From NCBI GenBank assembly GCA_037143795.1, contig JBAWXZ010000008.1:82690-146689 (forward strand): a DNA stretch of 64,000 bases, written 5' to 3'. Of this stretch, positions 7,681 through 16,237 are shown piece by piece. The notes under the pieces are model-generated. The model searched no databases. It was given only the letters and a program-made list of their open reading frames with translations, and was not told the DNA's origin. The stretch's first letter is position 1, and every line of letters starts with the position of its first letter. The translations under genes were made by a program, and so were the position numbers. Source of the DNA: Firm-13 sp037143795. GTDB taxonomy: Bacteria > Bacillota > Clostridia > Saccharofermentanales > Saccharofermentanaceae.

Positions 7681-10356
7681 TCAGACGCCCAGCTGCGTCC
7701 TGATTGTTTTGCGCGCAGCAGCAAGTGCATCCGGAAGCTTAACAGCATCCCTTCCGCCTGCCTGCGCCATATCGGGACGTCCGCCGCCGCCGCCGCCCGC
7801 TGCTTTAGCCACTTCGCGGATGATGTTGCCGGAATGAATCCCTTTTGCTATTGCCGCAGGTGTTGCCATCGCAACAAAGAGCAGTTTACCGTCTTTTTCC
7901 GCTGCCAGAAGGACAACGCCCGCATCAAACCGGTCGCGTACCTGGTCGGCTGTTATACGGAGGGCATCCGCATCCTCGGTTTCTACCGAAGCAACCACCA
8001 CGGATACGCCATTCATAACATCTGCCATGTCTGCCAGCTCTTCTGCGATTCCTGCTGATTTCTGTTCCTGCATGAGAGAGAGTTCTTTTTCGAGATTCTT
8101 CAAATCGGCCATTGCTGCGCGGATTCTGCGGACCAACTGATCCTGCGTGGTCTTCAGGGATGCGCAGGCAGCATCGAGAGTTTCCTGTGTGTTTTTGGCA
8201 AGTGCATAGGATGCAGCTCCGGTAACGGCTTCGATACGCCGGATTCCTGACGCGATGCCGGTCTCAGAAAGGATTCTGATCTGACATGCCTGACTTGTGT
8301 GCGTCAGATGCGTTCCGCCGCAGAATTCCCGGGAGTATGGACTTTCCATATCCCCGATTGTAACAACACGAACTTCCTCGCCGTATTTTTCGCCGAAAAG
8401 GGCCATGGCTCCTAACTTTCTGGCTTCTTCAATCTTCATAACACGAGTGTCAACAGACATATCTGCAAACACAACTTCATTAACCATATCCTCAACCTGA
8501 TGGAGCTCATCCTCCGTCATCGGCTGAAAATGCGTAAAGTCGAAACGCAGGCGATCGGCGGATACAAGTGATCCTGACTGCTCGACGTGATCGCCAAGAA
8601 CCGTACGAAGTGCTTTCTGAAGAATATGCGTCGATGTGTGATTGCGGGCGATTGACATGCGATGGCTTCCGCTTACGCGCATGCCCAATTCCTGTCCGGC
8701 ACGAAGTGCACCTTCATTTACCGTAAGGCTGTGCAGGAACTTGCCGGCAGAATCTTTCTCAACAGACGTCACATGTGCGAAAAAGCCTTTGGTCATCACA
8801 ACTCCCACATCTGTCATCTGACCGCCTGATGTTGCATAGAATGGCGTCTGGTCAAAAATCGCTATGACTTTATCACCTGCAAAAGCTTCCGGTACCATCT
8901 GCAGGATGCTCTCTTCATCTTCTTTTAAAAGATATAATAGCTTGCCTGTAACGGATTGCTGCTCATAACCGACAAATTTCGTAGCGGATGTGTCCTGTAA
9001 AAGTTCCGCCGGCAGTTCCTTACCGCCCCATGCAGTGCCTGTTTTGGCTTTGGTTGCGGCACGGGCAGCCTCCCGCTGCGTTTTCATCGCAGTCTGGAAC
9101 CCCGCCTCGTCAATGGTGAGGCCTTCATCCTGTGCAATTTCGCGCGTCAGATCGAGAGGGAACCCAAATGTATCATGCAGACGGAACACCTGGTCGCCTG
9201 CCAGGGTTGTAAGGCCCTTTTCCCTGGTCTCTGCAATATAACTGTTAAGAATATCCGTACCCTGCTCAACCGTACGCAGGAAAGCTTCTTCTTCCTTGCG
9301 GATAACAGTCATGATATATGTCTGCTTTTCAAGGAGTACCGGATAGGCCTCTTTATTGAGTTCGACGACTACCGCGGCAATTTCCGTGAGAAAAAGATCC
9401 TTGATGCCGAGTAACCGGCCATATCGGGATGCTCGGCGGAGAAGACGCCGGAGCACATATCCGCGTCCTTCATTGGACGGAAGAACACCGTCGGAAATCA
9501 TCATAGTAGTGGAACGGACGTGATCCGTGATTACGCGGATAGCAATATCGGTCTTAGGGTCCTTTCCGTAGTCGGCATGGGCCTTTTCACAGACTGTATC
9601 AAGTATTTTGCGGATTGTATCCACTTCGAAAAGATTATCAACATTCTGTAAAATACAGGCAAAACGCTCAAGACCTGCTCCGGTATCAATATTTTTCTTG
9701 GCAAGAGGTGTATAAGTACCGTCTTCCTCACGATTAAACTGTGTGAAAACCAGGTTCCAGAATTCGATATACCGGTCGCATTCACATCCAACCTTACAGT
9801 CTTTGGAACCGCATCCGTATTCGGCACCGCGGTCAAAATAAATCTCAGAACAGGGGCCGCAGGGACCGGTGCCATGTTCCCAGAAATTATCCGCTTTACC
9901 CAGACGGGTAAGGTGATCCTCCGGAACACCGACATCATCGCGCCAGATAGCATATGCCTCATCATCATCTATATAGACGGAAGGGTACAGGCGGTCAGCC
10001 GGCATCTTCAGGACTTCGGTACAGAATTCCCAGGCCCACGGAATTATTTCTTTCTTGAAATAATCGCCGAAGGAGAAATTGCCGAGCATTTCGAAATATG
10101 TACCGTGACGCGCGGTGTGTCCGACACGCTCAATATCCGGTGTGCGGATGCACTTCTGGCATGTCGTCACACGAAGTGACGGCGGTGTCTGTGCTCCCGT
10201 AAAATACGGCTTCAGTGGTGTCATGCCGGCATTAACCAACAGAACTGAGGGGTCATTATCAGGTACCAGTGAAAATGAAGGCAGACGCAGATGCCCTTTT
10301 GATTCAAAAAATGACAGATACTTTTCGCGAATTTCATTTAGTCCAAGAGGTTCCAT
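7681..10356 (-). CDS. alaS: Alanine--tRNA ligase
   Basis: AlaRS charges tRNA-Ala and clears Ser/Gly mischarging. The 891-residue protein has the usual order: the class II catalytic core (AGMTPLKPYF, RHGTYFEMLGNFSFGDYFK, NIDTGAGLERF), the editing domain with HTSTH (in ARNHTSTHILQ) and CGGTH (REFCGGTHLTH), and the C-Ala domain with a glycine run, GGGGGGRPDMAQAGGRD. Length matches the family. ATG at 10354-10356 is preceded by AGGAG. A terminator-like hairpin lies 30-75 nt upstream and no T-box motif is present. hit follows. Confidence 0.97.
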   Translation of the reverse strand: MEPLGLNEIREKYLSFFESKGHLRLPSFSLVPDNDPSVLLVNAGMTPLKPYFTGAQTPPSLRVTTCQKCIRTPDIERVGHTARHGTYFEMLGNFSFGDYFKKEIIPWAWEFCTEVLKMPADRLYPSVYIDDDEAYAIWRDDVGVPEDHLTRLGKADNFWEHGTGPCGPCSEIYFDRGAEYGCGSKDCKVGCECDRYIEFWNLVFTQFNREEDGTYTPLAKKNIDTGAGLERFACILQNVDNLFEVDTIRKILDTVCEKAHADYGKDPKTDIAIRVITDHVRSTTMMISDGVLPSNEGRGYVLRRLLRRASRYGRLLGIKDLFLTEIAAVVVELNKEAYPVLLEKQTYIMTVIRKEEEAFLRTVEQGTDILNSYIAETREKGLTTLAGDQVFRLHDTFGFPLDLTREIAQDEGLTIDEAGFQTAMKTQREAARAATKAKTGTAWGGKELPAELLQDTSATKFVGYEQQSVTGKLLYLLKEDEESILQMVPEAFAGDKVIAIFDQTPFYATSGGQMTDVGVVMTKGFFAHVTSVEKDSAGKFLHSLTVNEGALRAGQELGMRVSGSHRMSIARNHTSTHILQKALRTVLGDHVEQSGSLVSADRLRFDFTHFQPMTEDELHQVEDMVNEVVFADMSVDTRVMKIEEARKLGAMALFGEKYGEEVRVVTIGDMESPYSREFCGGTHLTHTSQACQIRILSETGIASGIRRIEAVTGAASYALAKNTQETLDAACASLKTTQDQLVRRIRAAMADLKNLEKELSLMQEQKSAGIAEELADMADVMNGVSVVVASVETEDADALRITADQVRDRFDAGVVLLAAEKDGKLLFVAMATPAAIAKGIHSGNIIREVAKAAGGGGGGRPDMAQAGGRDAVKLPDALAAARKTIRTQLGV

Positions 10357-10387
10357 GAAATAATTCTCCTATTTCCTTGCCCAATCT

Positions 10388-10431
10388 GAAAAAAGACCTC
10401 GAATCGGCTCAAACACGAGCAAAACAGAGGT
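10388..10431 (-). terminator. Terminator-like hairpin in the alaS leader
   Basis: On the minus strand ACCTC (10427-10431) pairs with GAGGT (10396-10400), with an inner GCTC/GAGC stem, followed by six T (10389-10394). It sits about 30 nt before the alaS start, too close for a promoter to fit easily between, so it could be an attenuator in the alaS leader rather than the end of the korAB transcript. Confidence 0.5.
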
Positions 10432-10473
10432 TTTTACGGGCATGCATTAACTTATTGATTTTACATGAAAAGG

Positions 10474-10550
10474 GCGGAAAAGGGAATATGTTTTCGACGC
10501 TTGCCTGATGCCGGCGCAAATCATCCGAAAACATTTCCCTGTTTTTCCGC
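10474..10550 (-). other. Long imperfect stem-loop downstream of korB
   Basis: Segments 10474-10496 and 10526-10550 (GCGGAAAA, GGGA, TGTTTTCG and their complements) form an imperfect stem of about 22 pairs around a 29-nt loop containing GCCGGC. It begins 38 nt after the korB stop and is followed on the minus strand by CCCTTTTC. It may end or protect the korAB mRNA. It resembles in design the long-loop stem after hit at 7228-7309. Confidence 0.55.
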
Positions 10551-10587
10551 TGAATGTATTGTTTCGAAAGTGATTGGGAGTTCTGCA

Positions 10588-11445
10588 TTATTTCAATTCA
10601 TTGCAGAACTTCTCAACAATTCCCGGATCGGTCTGTCGATCCAGAAGCGGACCGCCGCTCCTGAGAATCGTGTTTTTTTCGTGATATGTAGGTTTCGGCT
10701 CGCGATAGATGACGCCGATCGGAATGCGGTCTCCGAATTCCAGCGCCTTTTCAAATGCAGCAAGCTTTTGGGTCGGGTCATATGTGCTGTCCAGTTCATA
10801 GATGCGTTTGCTGTAGTAGGCAAAGGTGTTGACCTTGTTGAAGCTTACACAGGGCTGAAGAATATCTACGAGCGCGTAGCCTTTATACTCGATTGCCTGT
10901 TTCATAATGGAAATCAGGTGTTCTTTGCTGCCGCTGAAACCGCGCGCGACAAATCCTGCACCGGCTGCAATAGCCATGAGCGGGGGATTGAGCGGTGTGT
11001 TGATGCTTCCGGTTACCTGCACGGGCGTCACGAGACCCTCGATCGAGGTTGGCGAGGCCTGACCTTTGGTAAGTCCGTATATCTGATTGTCATGGACAAA
11101 ATGTGTTATGTCGACATTTCTGCGGATGTTATGGATAAAGTGGTTGCCGCCCTCGCCATAGGAATCTCCCTCGCCCGTGTTCACAATAACTGTCAGTTTT
11201 TCGTTGGCAATCTTCGCTGCAACAGCAGCAGGCAGGGATCTTCCATGAAGTCCGCAGAAGCTGTTGGCGCTGATGTACTGCGGCGTTTTGGCTGCCTGGC
11301 CGATGCCGGCCACCATCAGTACTTCATAGGGATCTTTTCCCAGTTGTTCCAGTGCCGTTTTGAGGCATTCCAGGATGCTGAAGTTGCCGCAGCCGGGACA
11401 CCATGCCGGCTCATATGTCGAAAAAGAAGTGGTACCCATACTCAT
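10588..11445 (-). CDS. korB: 2-oxoacid:ferredoxin oxidoreductase, beta subunit
   Basis: The beta subunit binds thiamine diphosphate and, with the alpha/gamma chain, oxidatively decarboxylates a 2-oxoacid to the acyl-CoA while reducing ferredoxin. The 285 residues show WCPGCG near the N-terminus, the cofactor region ending in IYGLTKGQASPTS, and a LQPCVSFN stretch, all typical of KorB-type enzymes. The usual GDG and NN of the ThDP motif are GEG and DN here. ATG (11443-11445) overlaps the korA stop as ATGA behind GAGGGGGG; the ATG two codons later is also possible. Which 2-oxoacid is used cannot be told. Confidence 0.88.
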   Translation of the reverse strand: MSMGTTSFSTYEPAWCPGCGNFSILECLKTALEQLGKDPYEVLMVAGIGQAAKTPQYISANSFCGLHGRSLPAAVAAKIANEKLTVIVNTGEGDSYGEGGNHFIHNIRRNVDITHFVHDNQIYGLTKGQASPTSIEGLVTPVQVTGSINTPLNPPLMAIAAGAGFVARGFSGSKEHLISIMKQAIEYKGYALVDILQPCVSFNKVNTFAYYSKRIYELDSTYDPTQKLAAFEKALEFGDRIPIGVIYREPKPTYHEKNTILRSGGPLLDRQTDPGIVEKFCNELK

Positions 11446-13106
11446 ACCCCCCTCACGAGCCTGTCAGCTATTTCCTCACCGGAAATCTGACGGCCGTCGT
11501 ATTTTAAAATGCTCGATGTACAGACAATACCCGTGTACTCACGGATGAGCCCTGCGAGCTGACCGGTTGCATTCTGTTCAATATTGATTATTTTACTTGC
11601 TGAAACTGACTTCTCCAGGAGCAGTGCTGTAGGAAGCGGGAATACATCCCCAAATACGAGCGCTGCGAATTTATCGGGCGTGTACTCATTGAGGGCTTTC
11701 ACAGCTTCCGCAATCGGACCGTAAGTCGATCCCCACCCGACAAGAAGTGTGTCATATTTCTGCGGTCCCAGAAATTCGGGTTCCTGAATTTCGGCGCCAA
11801 GCTTCTTAAGCTTTTTCATACGCTTGTCCATCATACGGATACGGACATCTGCAGCTTCCGTAATCCGGCCGATCTCGTCATGTTCATCACTGTCAGCTGA
11901 TACAAAATTCGAAGATTTGCCCGGAATAAGACGCGGTGAAATGCCGTCATCCGTGTAACTGTAGCGCCGATATTCGCCTTCGCCTTCATATGCGTCGGCA
12001 GGCCGGGCAACATTGATTCGGCTTAAGTCAAAAGGCACGACTGTTGCGGATGCATCTGCAAGATACTGATCACTAAGGAGAATCACAGGAATCTGATATT
12101 TCTCAGCCAGGTCAAATGCACGTATTGTCTGGTAGAAAGCATCAGCGTGATGCCTTAACGCAATTACCATACGCGGGAATTCACCCTGGGATGCTGAGAC
12201 AACAAAAGCCAGGTCGCTCTGTTCTGTTCTGGTCGGAAGACCGGTTACCGGGCCGGGGCGCTGCACATCGGCAATGACAAGCGGAATTTCTGCCATTCCG
12301 GAAAGTCCAAGTGCTTCGACCATCAGCGAAAATCCGCCGCCGGATGTGCCTGTCATAGCACGGGCACCGGCAAAGGATGCTCCGATAGCCATGTTGACAG
12401 CAGCTATCTCATCCTCCGCCTGTTCCACTACAATACCTGCTTCTTCACTTTTTTCAGCAAGGAATTCCATTACTGAAGTTGACGGCGACATTGGATAGGC
12501 GGAATAGAACTTAAGCCCTGCCGCGATAGCCCCAAGGGACATTGCTTTAAATCCTGAGAGAATCATGGTGTCGCCCGCATCACTTTCCATTTTCGGAAAA
12601 TGGGCACGGACTGAATTATATCCCTTTGTCATTGCCTTAACATTGACGTCCAGGACGGACTCCTTCACAAATGTTTTGAGGACATCCTCAAAATAATCCG
12701 CACTCTCGCCGAAAAGCCTGAGCACGGCACCGGTCGCGATACTTCCTGTTACGCGCGGATTACCGAGCGCCTGAGCAATCGCCTCCATGTCAATCTTAAT
12801 TGCCTTCGGGTCACTTGTTGACAGCTTACTGTCGCAAAGAATAAACCCGTTGTCCTGAATCTGATCCTTGTGAAGCTCAACCGTCTCATCATTCAGTGCA
12901 ATTACCCCGTCAAGTTTATAACTGTGCGACTGGATGTTTTCCGAACCGAATCGAATCAGTGTGAAATTATGTCCTCCCCTGACCCGTGACATGAAATCCC
13001 TGACAGTGAAAACATGATACCCTGATTTTTTAAGAAGTTTCTCCAAAACAGCAGCCGTCGTCTCTATTCCCTGACCGGCCGCCCCTCCAATTAACAAATT
13101 ATACAT
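11442..13106 (-). CDS. korA: 2-oxoacid:ferredoxin oxidoreductase, fused gamma-alpha subunit
   Basis: This 554-residue chain joins the gamma domain (residues 1 to about 180, GGAAGQGIETTAAVL and RVRGGHNFTLIRFG) to the alpha/pyrimidine-binding domain (SAYPMSPSTSVMEFLAE, QAEDEIAAVNMAIGASFAGARAMTGTSGGG, PTRTEQSDL). It works with KorB, to which it is fused by a 4-nt overlap. No separate ferredoxin-like delta subunit is adjacent. Three possible starts lie close together (TTG, ATG, ATG). The ATG at 13104-13106 is 8 nt from GGAGG and is chosen; the other two are too near or contain the ribosome site. Confidence 0.88.
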   Translation of the reverse strand: MYNLLIGGAAGQGIETTAAVLEKLLKKSGYHVFTVRDFMSRVRGGHNFTLIRFGSENIQSHSYKLDGVIALNDETVELHKDQIQDNGFILCDSKLSTSDPKAIKIDMEAIAQALGNPRVTGSIATGAVLRLFGESADYFEDVLKTFVKESVLDVNVKAMTKGYNSVRAHFPKMESDAGDTMILSGFKAMSLGAIAAGLKFYSAYPMSPSTSVMEFLAEKSEEAGIVVEQAEDEIAAVNMAIGASFAGARAMTGTSGGGFSLMVEALGLSGMAEIPLVIADVQRPGPVTGLPTRTEQSDLAFVVSASQGEFPRMVIALRHHADAFYQTIRAFDLAEKYQIPVILLSDQYLADASATVVPFDLSRINVARPADAYEGEGEYRRYSYTDDGISPRLIPGKSSNFVSADSDEHDEIGRITEAADVRIRMMDKRMKKLKKLGAEIQEPEFLGPQKYDTLLVGWGSTYGPIAEAVKALNEYTPDKFAALVFGDVFPLPTALLLEKSVSASKIINIEQNATGQLAGLIREYTGIVCTSSILKYDGRQISGEEIADRLVRGV

Positions 13107-13190
13107 ATGCATTCCCTCCAAAGCAGGAGATATGGGTGAACAATATTCTATTATTCATTGTACTTCTGTATATGTTTCCAATCAATGCAA

Positions 13191-13922
13191 TTACACGAAC
13201 ACAGAAATACTATTTATTATTAACGAAATGCCAGAGAAAATCAGCAGGATAATCACTGTGTTTTTCACTATCCGTTCGCTGACCGATTTAGACAGGAACA
13301 TTCCGGCAAATAAACCGATAAGCATGAACGGAAAAAGCATAAGGGCGTTTTTAAGTATTTCAAAATCAACAATTCCAATAACTGAATAGAGTATTATTCT
13401 AAAAGAGTTTTCAACCAGAAAAACGATGCAGATATTCCCTTTAAACGCACTGCTGTTTTCAGTGGTTCTGCTGACATATGCGGCTAGCAAGGCGCCTATT
13501 CCAAATAAGCCGCAAAGTATTCCGGACAGGATCCCTAATATGATAAGTATCACGGGAGAGGTTTTTTCCTTCCCTTTCTGAAACTCCCGGAAAAACATTT
13601 CCAATCCTATGAATACAACCACTACCCCGAATAATAGTTTTATGAGTTGTGTGTTCCCATTCTTCAAAAATAGCGCGCCCGGTATACTGCCCAAAATCAC
13701 CAGTGCAGATAAGGGAATGCAGATTTTTGCGGATATGGATTTTCTTTCCTTCCAGGCAATCAGAATATTGGATGGATATCCGACTATTAATTCGATCGGT
13801 GAAATCATTATGTTGTTTGCTTTAAAACTCATGATCGTGCTGAAAACCAATGTATTAGCAAAACCGCACATGCCTTTAACCAAATAAGCGCATAGCACGG
13901 CAATAACCGCAACAATATCCAT
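13191..13922 (-). CDS. Sulfite exporter TauE/SafE family membrane protein (TSUP)
   Basis: TSUP proteins are membrane carriers for small organic or sulfur anions. The 243 residues form about eight hydrophobic segments in two halves, with the family features KGMCGFANTLVFSTI near the N-terminus, IVGYPSNILIAWKER, and GILSGILCGLFGIGA in the second half. The start at 13922 has GAGGGA 6 nt upstream; the longer reading from a TTG at 13940 would contain that site. It lies upstream of korA on the same strand with an 84-nt gap. The substrate is unknown. Confidence 0.85.
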   Translation of the reverse strand: MDIVAVIAVLCAYLVKGMCGFANTLVFSTIMSFKANNIMISPIELIVGYPSNILIAWKERKSISAKICIPLSALVILGSIPGALFLKNGNTQLIKLLFGVVVVFIGLEMFFREFQKGKEKTSPVILIILGILSGILCGLFGIGALLAAYVSRTTENSSAFKGNICIVFLVENSFRIILYSVIGIVDFEILKNALMLFPFMLIGLFAGMFLSKSVSERIVKNTVIILLIFSGISLIINSISVFV

Positions 13923-14060
13923 CTGCTGTCCCTCAAACAATCAACTTACCAAATGTGGGTCCTGAATTTTCCGGATTTCCGATTTTTGCCTGTTTTATTA
14001 TACCCGAATATCCCCGGACATTCCCATGGCATGTTTTGTATTTGTTTATTGACTAATGCC

Positions 14061-14089
14061 TTGACGGAAGTTCCGTTTGTCGATAAGCT
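14061..14089 (+). promoter_or_regulatory. Possible promoter with internal dyad before the MFS gene
   Basis: TTGACG (14061-14066), a 17-nt spacer and TAAGCT (14084-14089) resemble a sigma-A promoter. Inside it lies a perfect dyad ACGGAA-g-TTCCGT (14064-14076), which could be an operator. The -10 element is weak. Confidence 0.35.
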
Positions 14090-14158
14090 ACATGAAGTGT
14101 GAAGCTGGTATCACGGGCTTTTGCACAAGTGAGCATCGCAGCAGGAGGATCCGGCAAC

Positions 14159-15412
14159 ATGAAATACTCTTACAAAAACACACTGCATGCCTGCTATACC
14201 GGATATTTTACACAAGCCATCGTCAATAACCTCGCTCCTTTATTTTTCGTGATTTTCCAAAACCGCTTCGGATTGTCCTTTGAGGAAGTGGGCCGGTTGA
14301 TTCTGGTCAATTTTGCCGTGCAGATAGCAGCTGATATTATTGCCCTGAAATTCATGGATTCATTCGGATACAGGAAGGCCGCCGTTCTTGCCCACTTTCT
14401 GTGTGCATCGGGTCTTGTTCTTTTAGCCGTCCTGCCGAATGTATTTTCAACGCCATATGTGGGAATCATGGTTGCCGTGGTCTTCTATGCTTTCGGCGGC
14501 GGCCTTCTCGAAGTTCTGGTCAGCCCAATCGTAAACGCACTGCCCGGTGACCAGAAAGACAGTGCAATGAGTCTTCTTCATTCTTTCTACTGTTGGGGTC
14601 AAGTCAGTGTCGTTGTCGTTACGACTCTCCTTCTTTGGATTCTCGGACACGATTACTGGCCTCTTATCCCGCTCATGTGGGCTCTCATTCCCATCTACAA
14701 TCTAGTCCGGTTCCTGAAAGTACCTCTCGCTCCGGCACTGCCGGACGATATCCGACTGCCGCTTCGCAATCTTTTTCAATCAAAGTTTTTTGTAATCGCC
14801 CTTTTGATGATGCTGTGCGCCGGAGCCTGTGAACTTACCATGTCGCAGTGGTCTTCCCTTTTCGCAGAAAAAGGACTGCACCTGCCGAAAGTACTCGGCG
14901 ACCTTCTGGGTCCATGTCTTTTTGCCGTCTTTATGGGTATAGGCCGGACTATATATGGCCTCCTTGGCAGCAAGATCAACTTGAAAAAAGCGCTCCTTTT
15001 AAGCAGCGCCCTATGTATCTTATGTTATCTGACCACTGTTTTTGCCCCCTGGCCGCTGCTCTCGCTGATGGGCTGTGCATTCTGCGGTCTCTCTGTAAGC
15101 CTGATGTGGCCCGGTACCTTCAGTCTAAGCGCCGAAAGGTTTCCGGGCGGCGGCACTGCAATGTTCGGTATGCTTGCAGTGTCCGGCGATATTGGCTGTT
15201 CGCTCGGACCGTGGCTGACAGGTTTTATCTCCGATATGGCAAAACAGCACAAAATACCGGCTTTGACTCAGCTGATTTCTGCCCCGGGTATGAATCCCGA
15301 TGAAATCGGACTTAAAACCGGCCTGTTTACAGCCCTTCTTTTTCCTGTCGTGATGACTCTTGCAATTTTAACTTTTCGAAAGAAAAAACAGCCGAAAGGA
15401 AAATCTTCATAA
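14159..15412 (+). CDS. Major facilitator superfamily transporter
   Basis: The 417-residue protein has twelve predicted membrane segments in two bundles, with the MFS-type loop DSFGYRKAAVLAHF after helix 2 and a short basic C-terminus (FRKKKQPKGKSS). The N-terminal bundle includes GGGLLEVLVSPIVNALP and an HSFYCWGQ helix seen in sugar/fucose-permease-like MFS proteins. ATG at 14159 has AGGAGGA 9 nt upstream and is chosen over the in-frame ATG at 14099. It stands alone, divergent from the TSUP gene and convergent with the DUF998 gene 27 nt downstream. I cannot tell the substrate. Confidence 0.85.
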   Translation: MKYSYKNTLHACYTGYFTQAIVNNLAPLFFVIFQNRFGLSFEEVGRLILVNFAVQIAADIIALKFMDSFGYRKAAVLAHFLCASGLVLLAVLPNVFSTPYVGIMVAVVFYAFGGGLLEVLVSPIVNALPGDQKDSAMSLLHSFYCWGQVSVVVVTTLLLWILGHDYWPLIPLMWALIPIYNLVRFLKVPLAPALPDDIRLPLRNLFQSKFFVIALLMMLCAGACELTMSQWSSLFAEKGLHLPKVLGDLLGPCLFAVFMGIGRTIYGLLGSKINLKKALLLSSALCILCYLTTVFAPWPLLSLMGCAFCGLSVSLMWPGTFSLSAERFPGGGTAMFGMLAVSGDIGCSLGPWLTGFISDMAKQHKIPALTQLISAPGMNPDEIGLKTGLFTALLFPVVMTLAILTFRKKKQPKGKSS

Positions 15413-15439
15413 TACTGTCAGAAAAGACAAGTGGTACTA

Positions 15440-16132
15440 TCAGAGCCAGTCTTCGCTTTTCACGGGTACTTCGTCACCTTCCATGGCAATAAACCTGATT
15501 TTCAGGTAAAAGACTGACAATGAACAAACAAATATCTGCAAAGTGCCAATACTTGCTTTTTCAACAAATCCAATATATGGGCTGCCATATCCGGTCATTG
15601 AAGTGGAAAGTGAGCCGGAGAGCGCAAAAACAAAAGTCAGGAGCAGTAAAAATATACCAAAACCCCGATATTTGATTGTAGCTATATTACCGGTTGCGAT
15701 TAAACACATCGATGCAATGGTAAGGACATATACAACACTTACGACCGCAAAGTGCATCATATTGTTAAATGTTGCACTGGATGTATCGCTGTTGAATAAA
15801 AATAACCCAACCCCGAATCTCGAAATTATTGCTGATATTGCCAGAAGTACTGAGCCCAGGCTCATAAGCTTATTGGTCTTTCTCCAAAACAAAGCCGCAA
15901 TCAAAACAGCAAACAGAATGTATAGCAGTCCGTACCAATTGTACAGGGATATCAGCACACCTTGATTGGGGGCTCCTGAATCTGTTAATGCGCTTATGGA
16001 ATCTGTCATCTGATTATAGTTCGGGTCAAGAATACCGCCCATAACAATATAAAGAGCAAAGATAGCGGCGCTTCCTATTCCACTGATAAAAATGAAAATG
16101 GAGACTACTTTCCATTTCTTTTCGTTTTTCAT
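15440..16132 (-). CDS. DUF998 family integral membrane protein
   Basis: The 230-residue product has six hydrophobic helices. It carries the DUF998-type N-terminal helix, then NYNQMTDSISALTDSGAPN and NWYGLLYILFA, and later a NMMHFAVVSVVY helix. The function of the family is not established. The start at 16132 (MKNEKKWK) is chosen over an upstream Met because a GCGGGG-like site lies just before it; the ribosome site is weak either way. It lies 105 nt upstream of the mgtA stop, on the same strand but without a clear sign of an operon. Confidence 0.75.
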   Translation of the reverse strand: MKNEKKWKVVSIFIFISGIGSAAIFALYIVMGGILDPNYNQMTDSISALTDSGAPNQGVLISLYNWYGLLYILFAVLIAALFWRKTNKLMSLGSVLLAISAIISRFGVGLFLFNSDTSSATFNNMMHFAVVSVVYVLTIASMCLIATGNIATIKYRGFGIFLLLLTFVFALSGSLSTSMTGYGSPYIGFVEKASIGTLQIFVCSLSVFYLKIRFIAMEGDEVPVKSEDWL

Positions 16133-16237
16133 ACAGCTACCCCGCTTCCGGCACAAATTCCATACCTTGGTAAAATACGAATGATTTAAAAGGCAGTTTC
16201 TATCTTTATATTATCATAAATAATCTCCGGGAAAAGG

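Noticed and set aside
10357..10587. T-box riboswitch upstream of alaS
   Set aside because: No AGGGTGGNACCGCG-like antiterminator motif occurs in the region on the minus strand.
10465..11490. Long plus-strand open frame across korB
   Set aside because: It is antisense to korB, which has clear family motifs; the plus-strand product resembles nothing and lacks a ribosome site.
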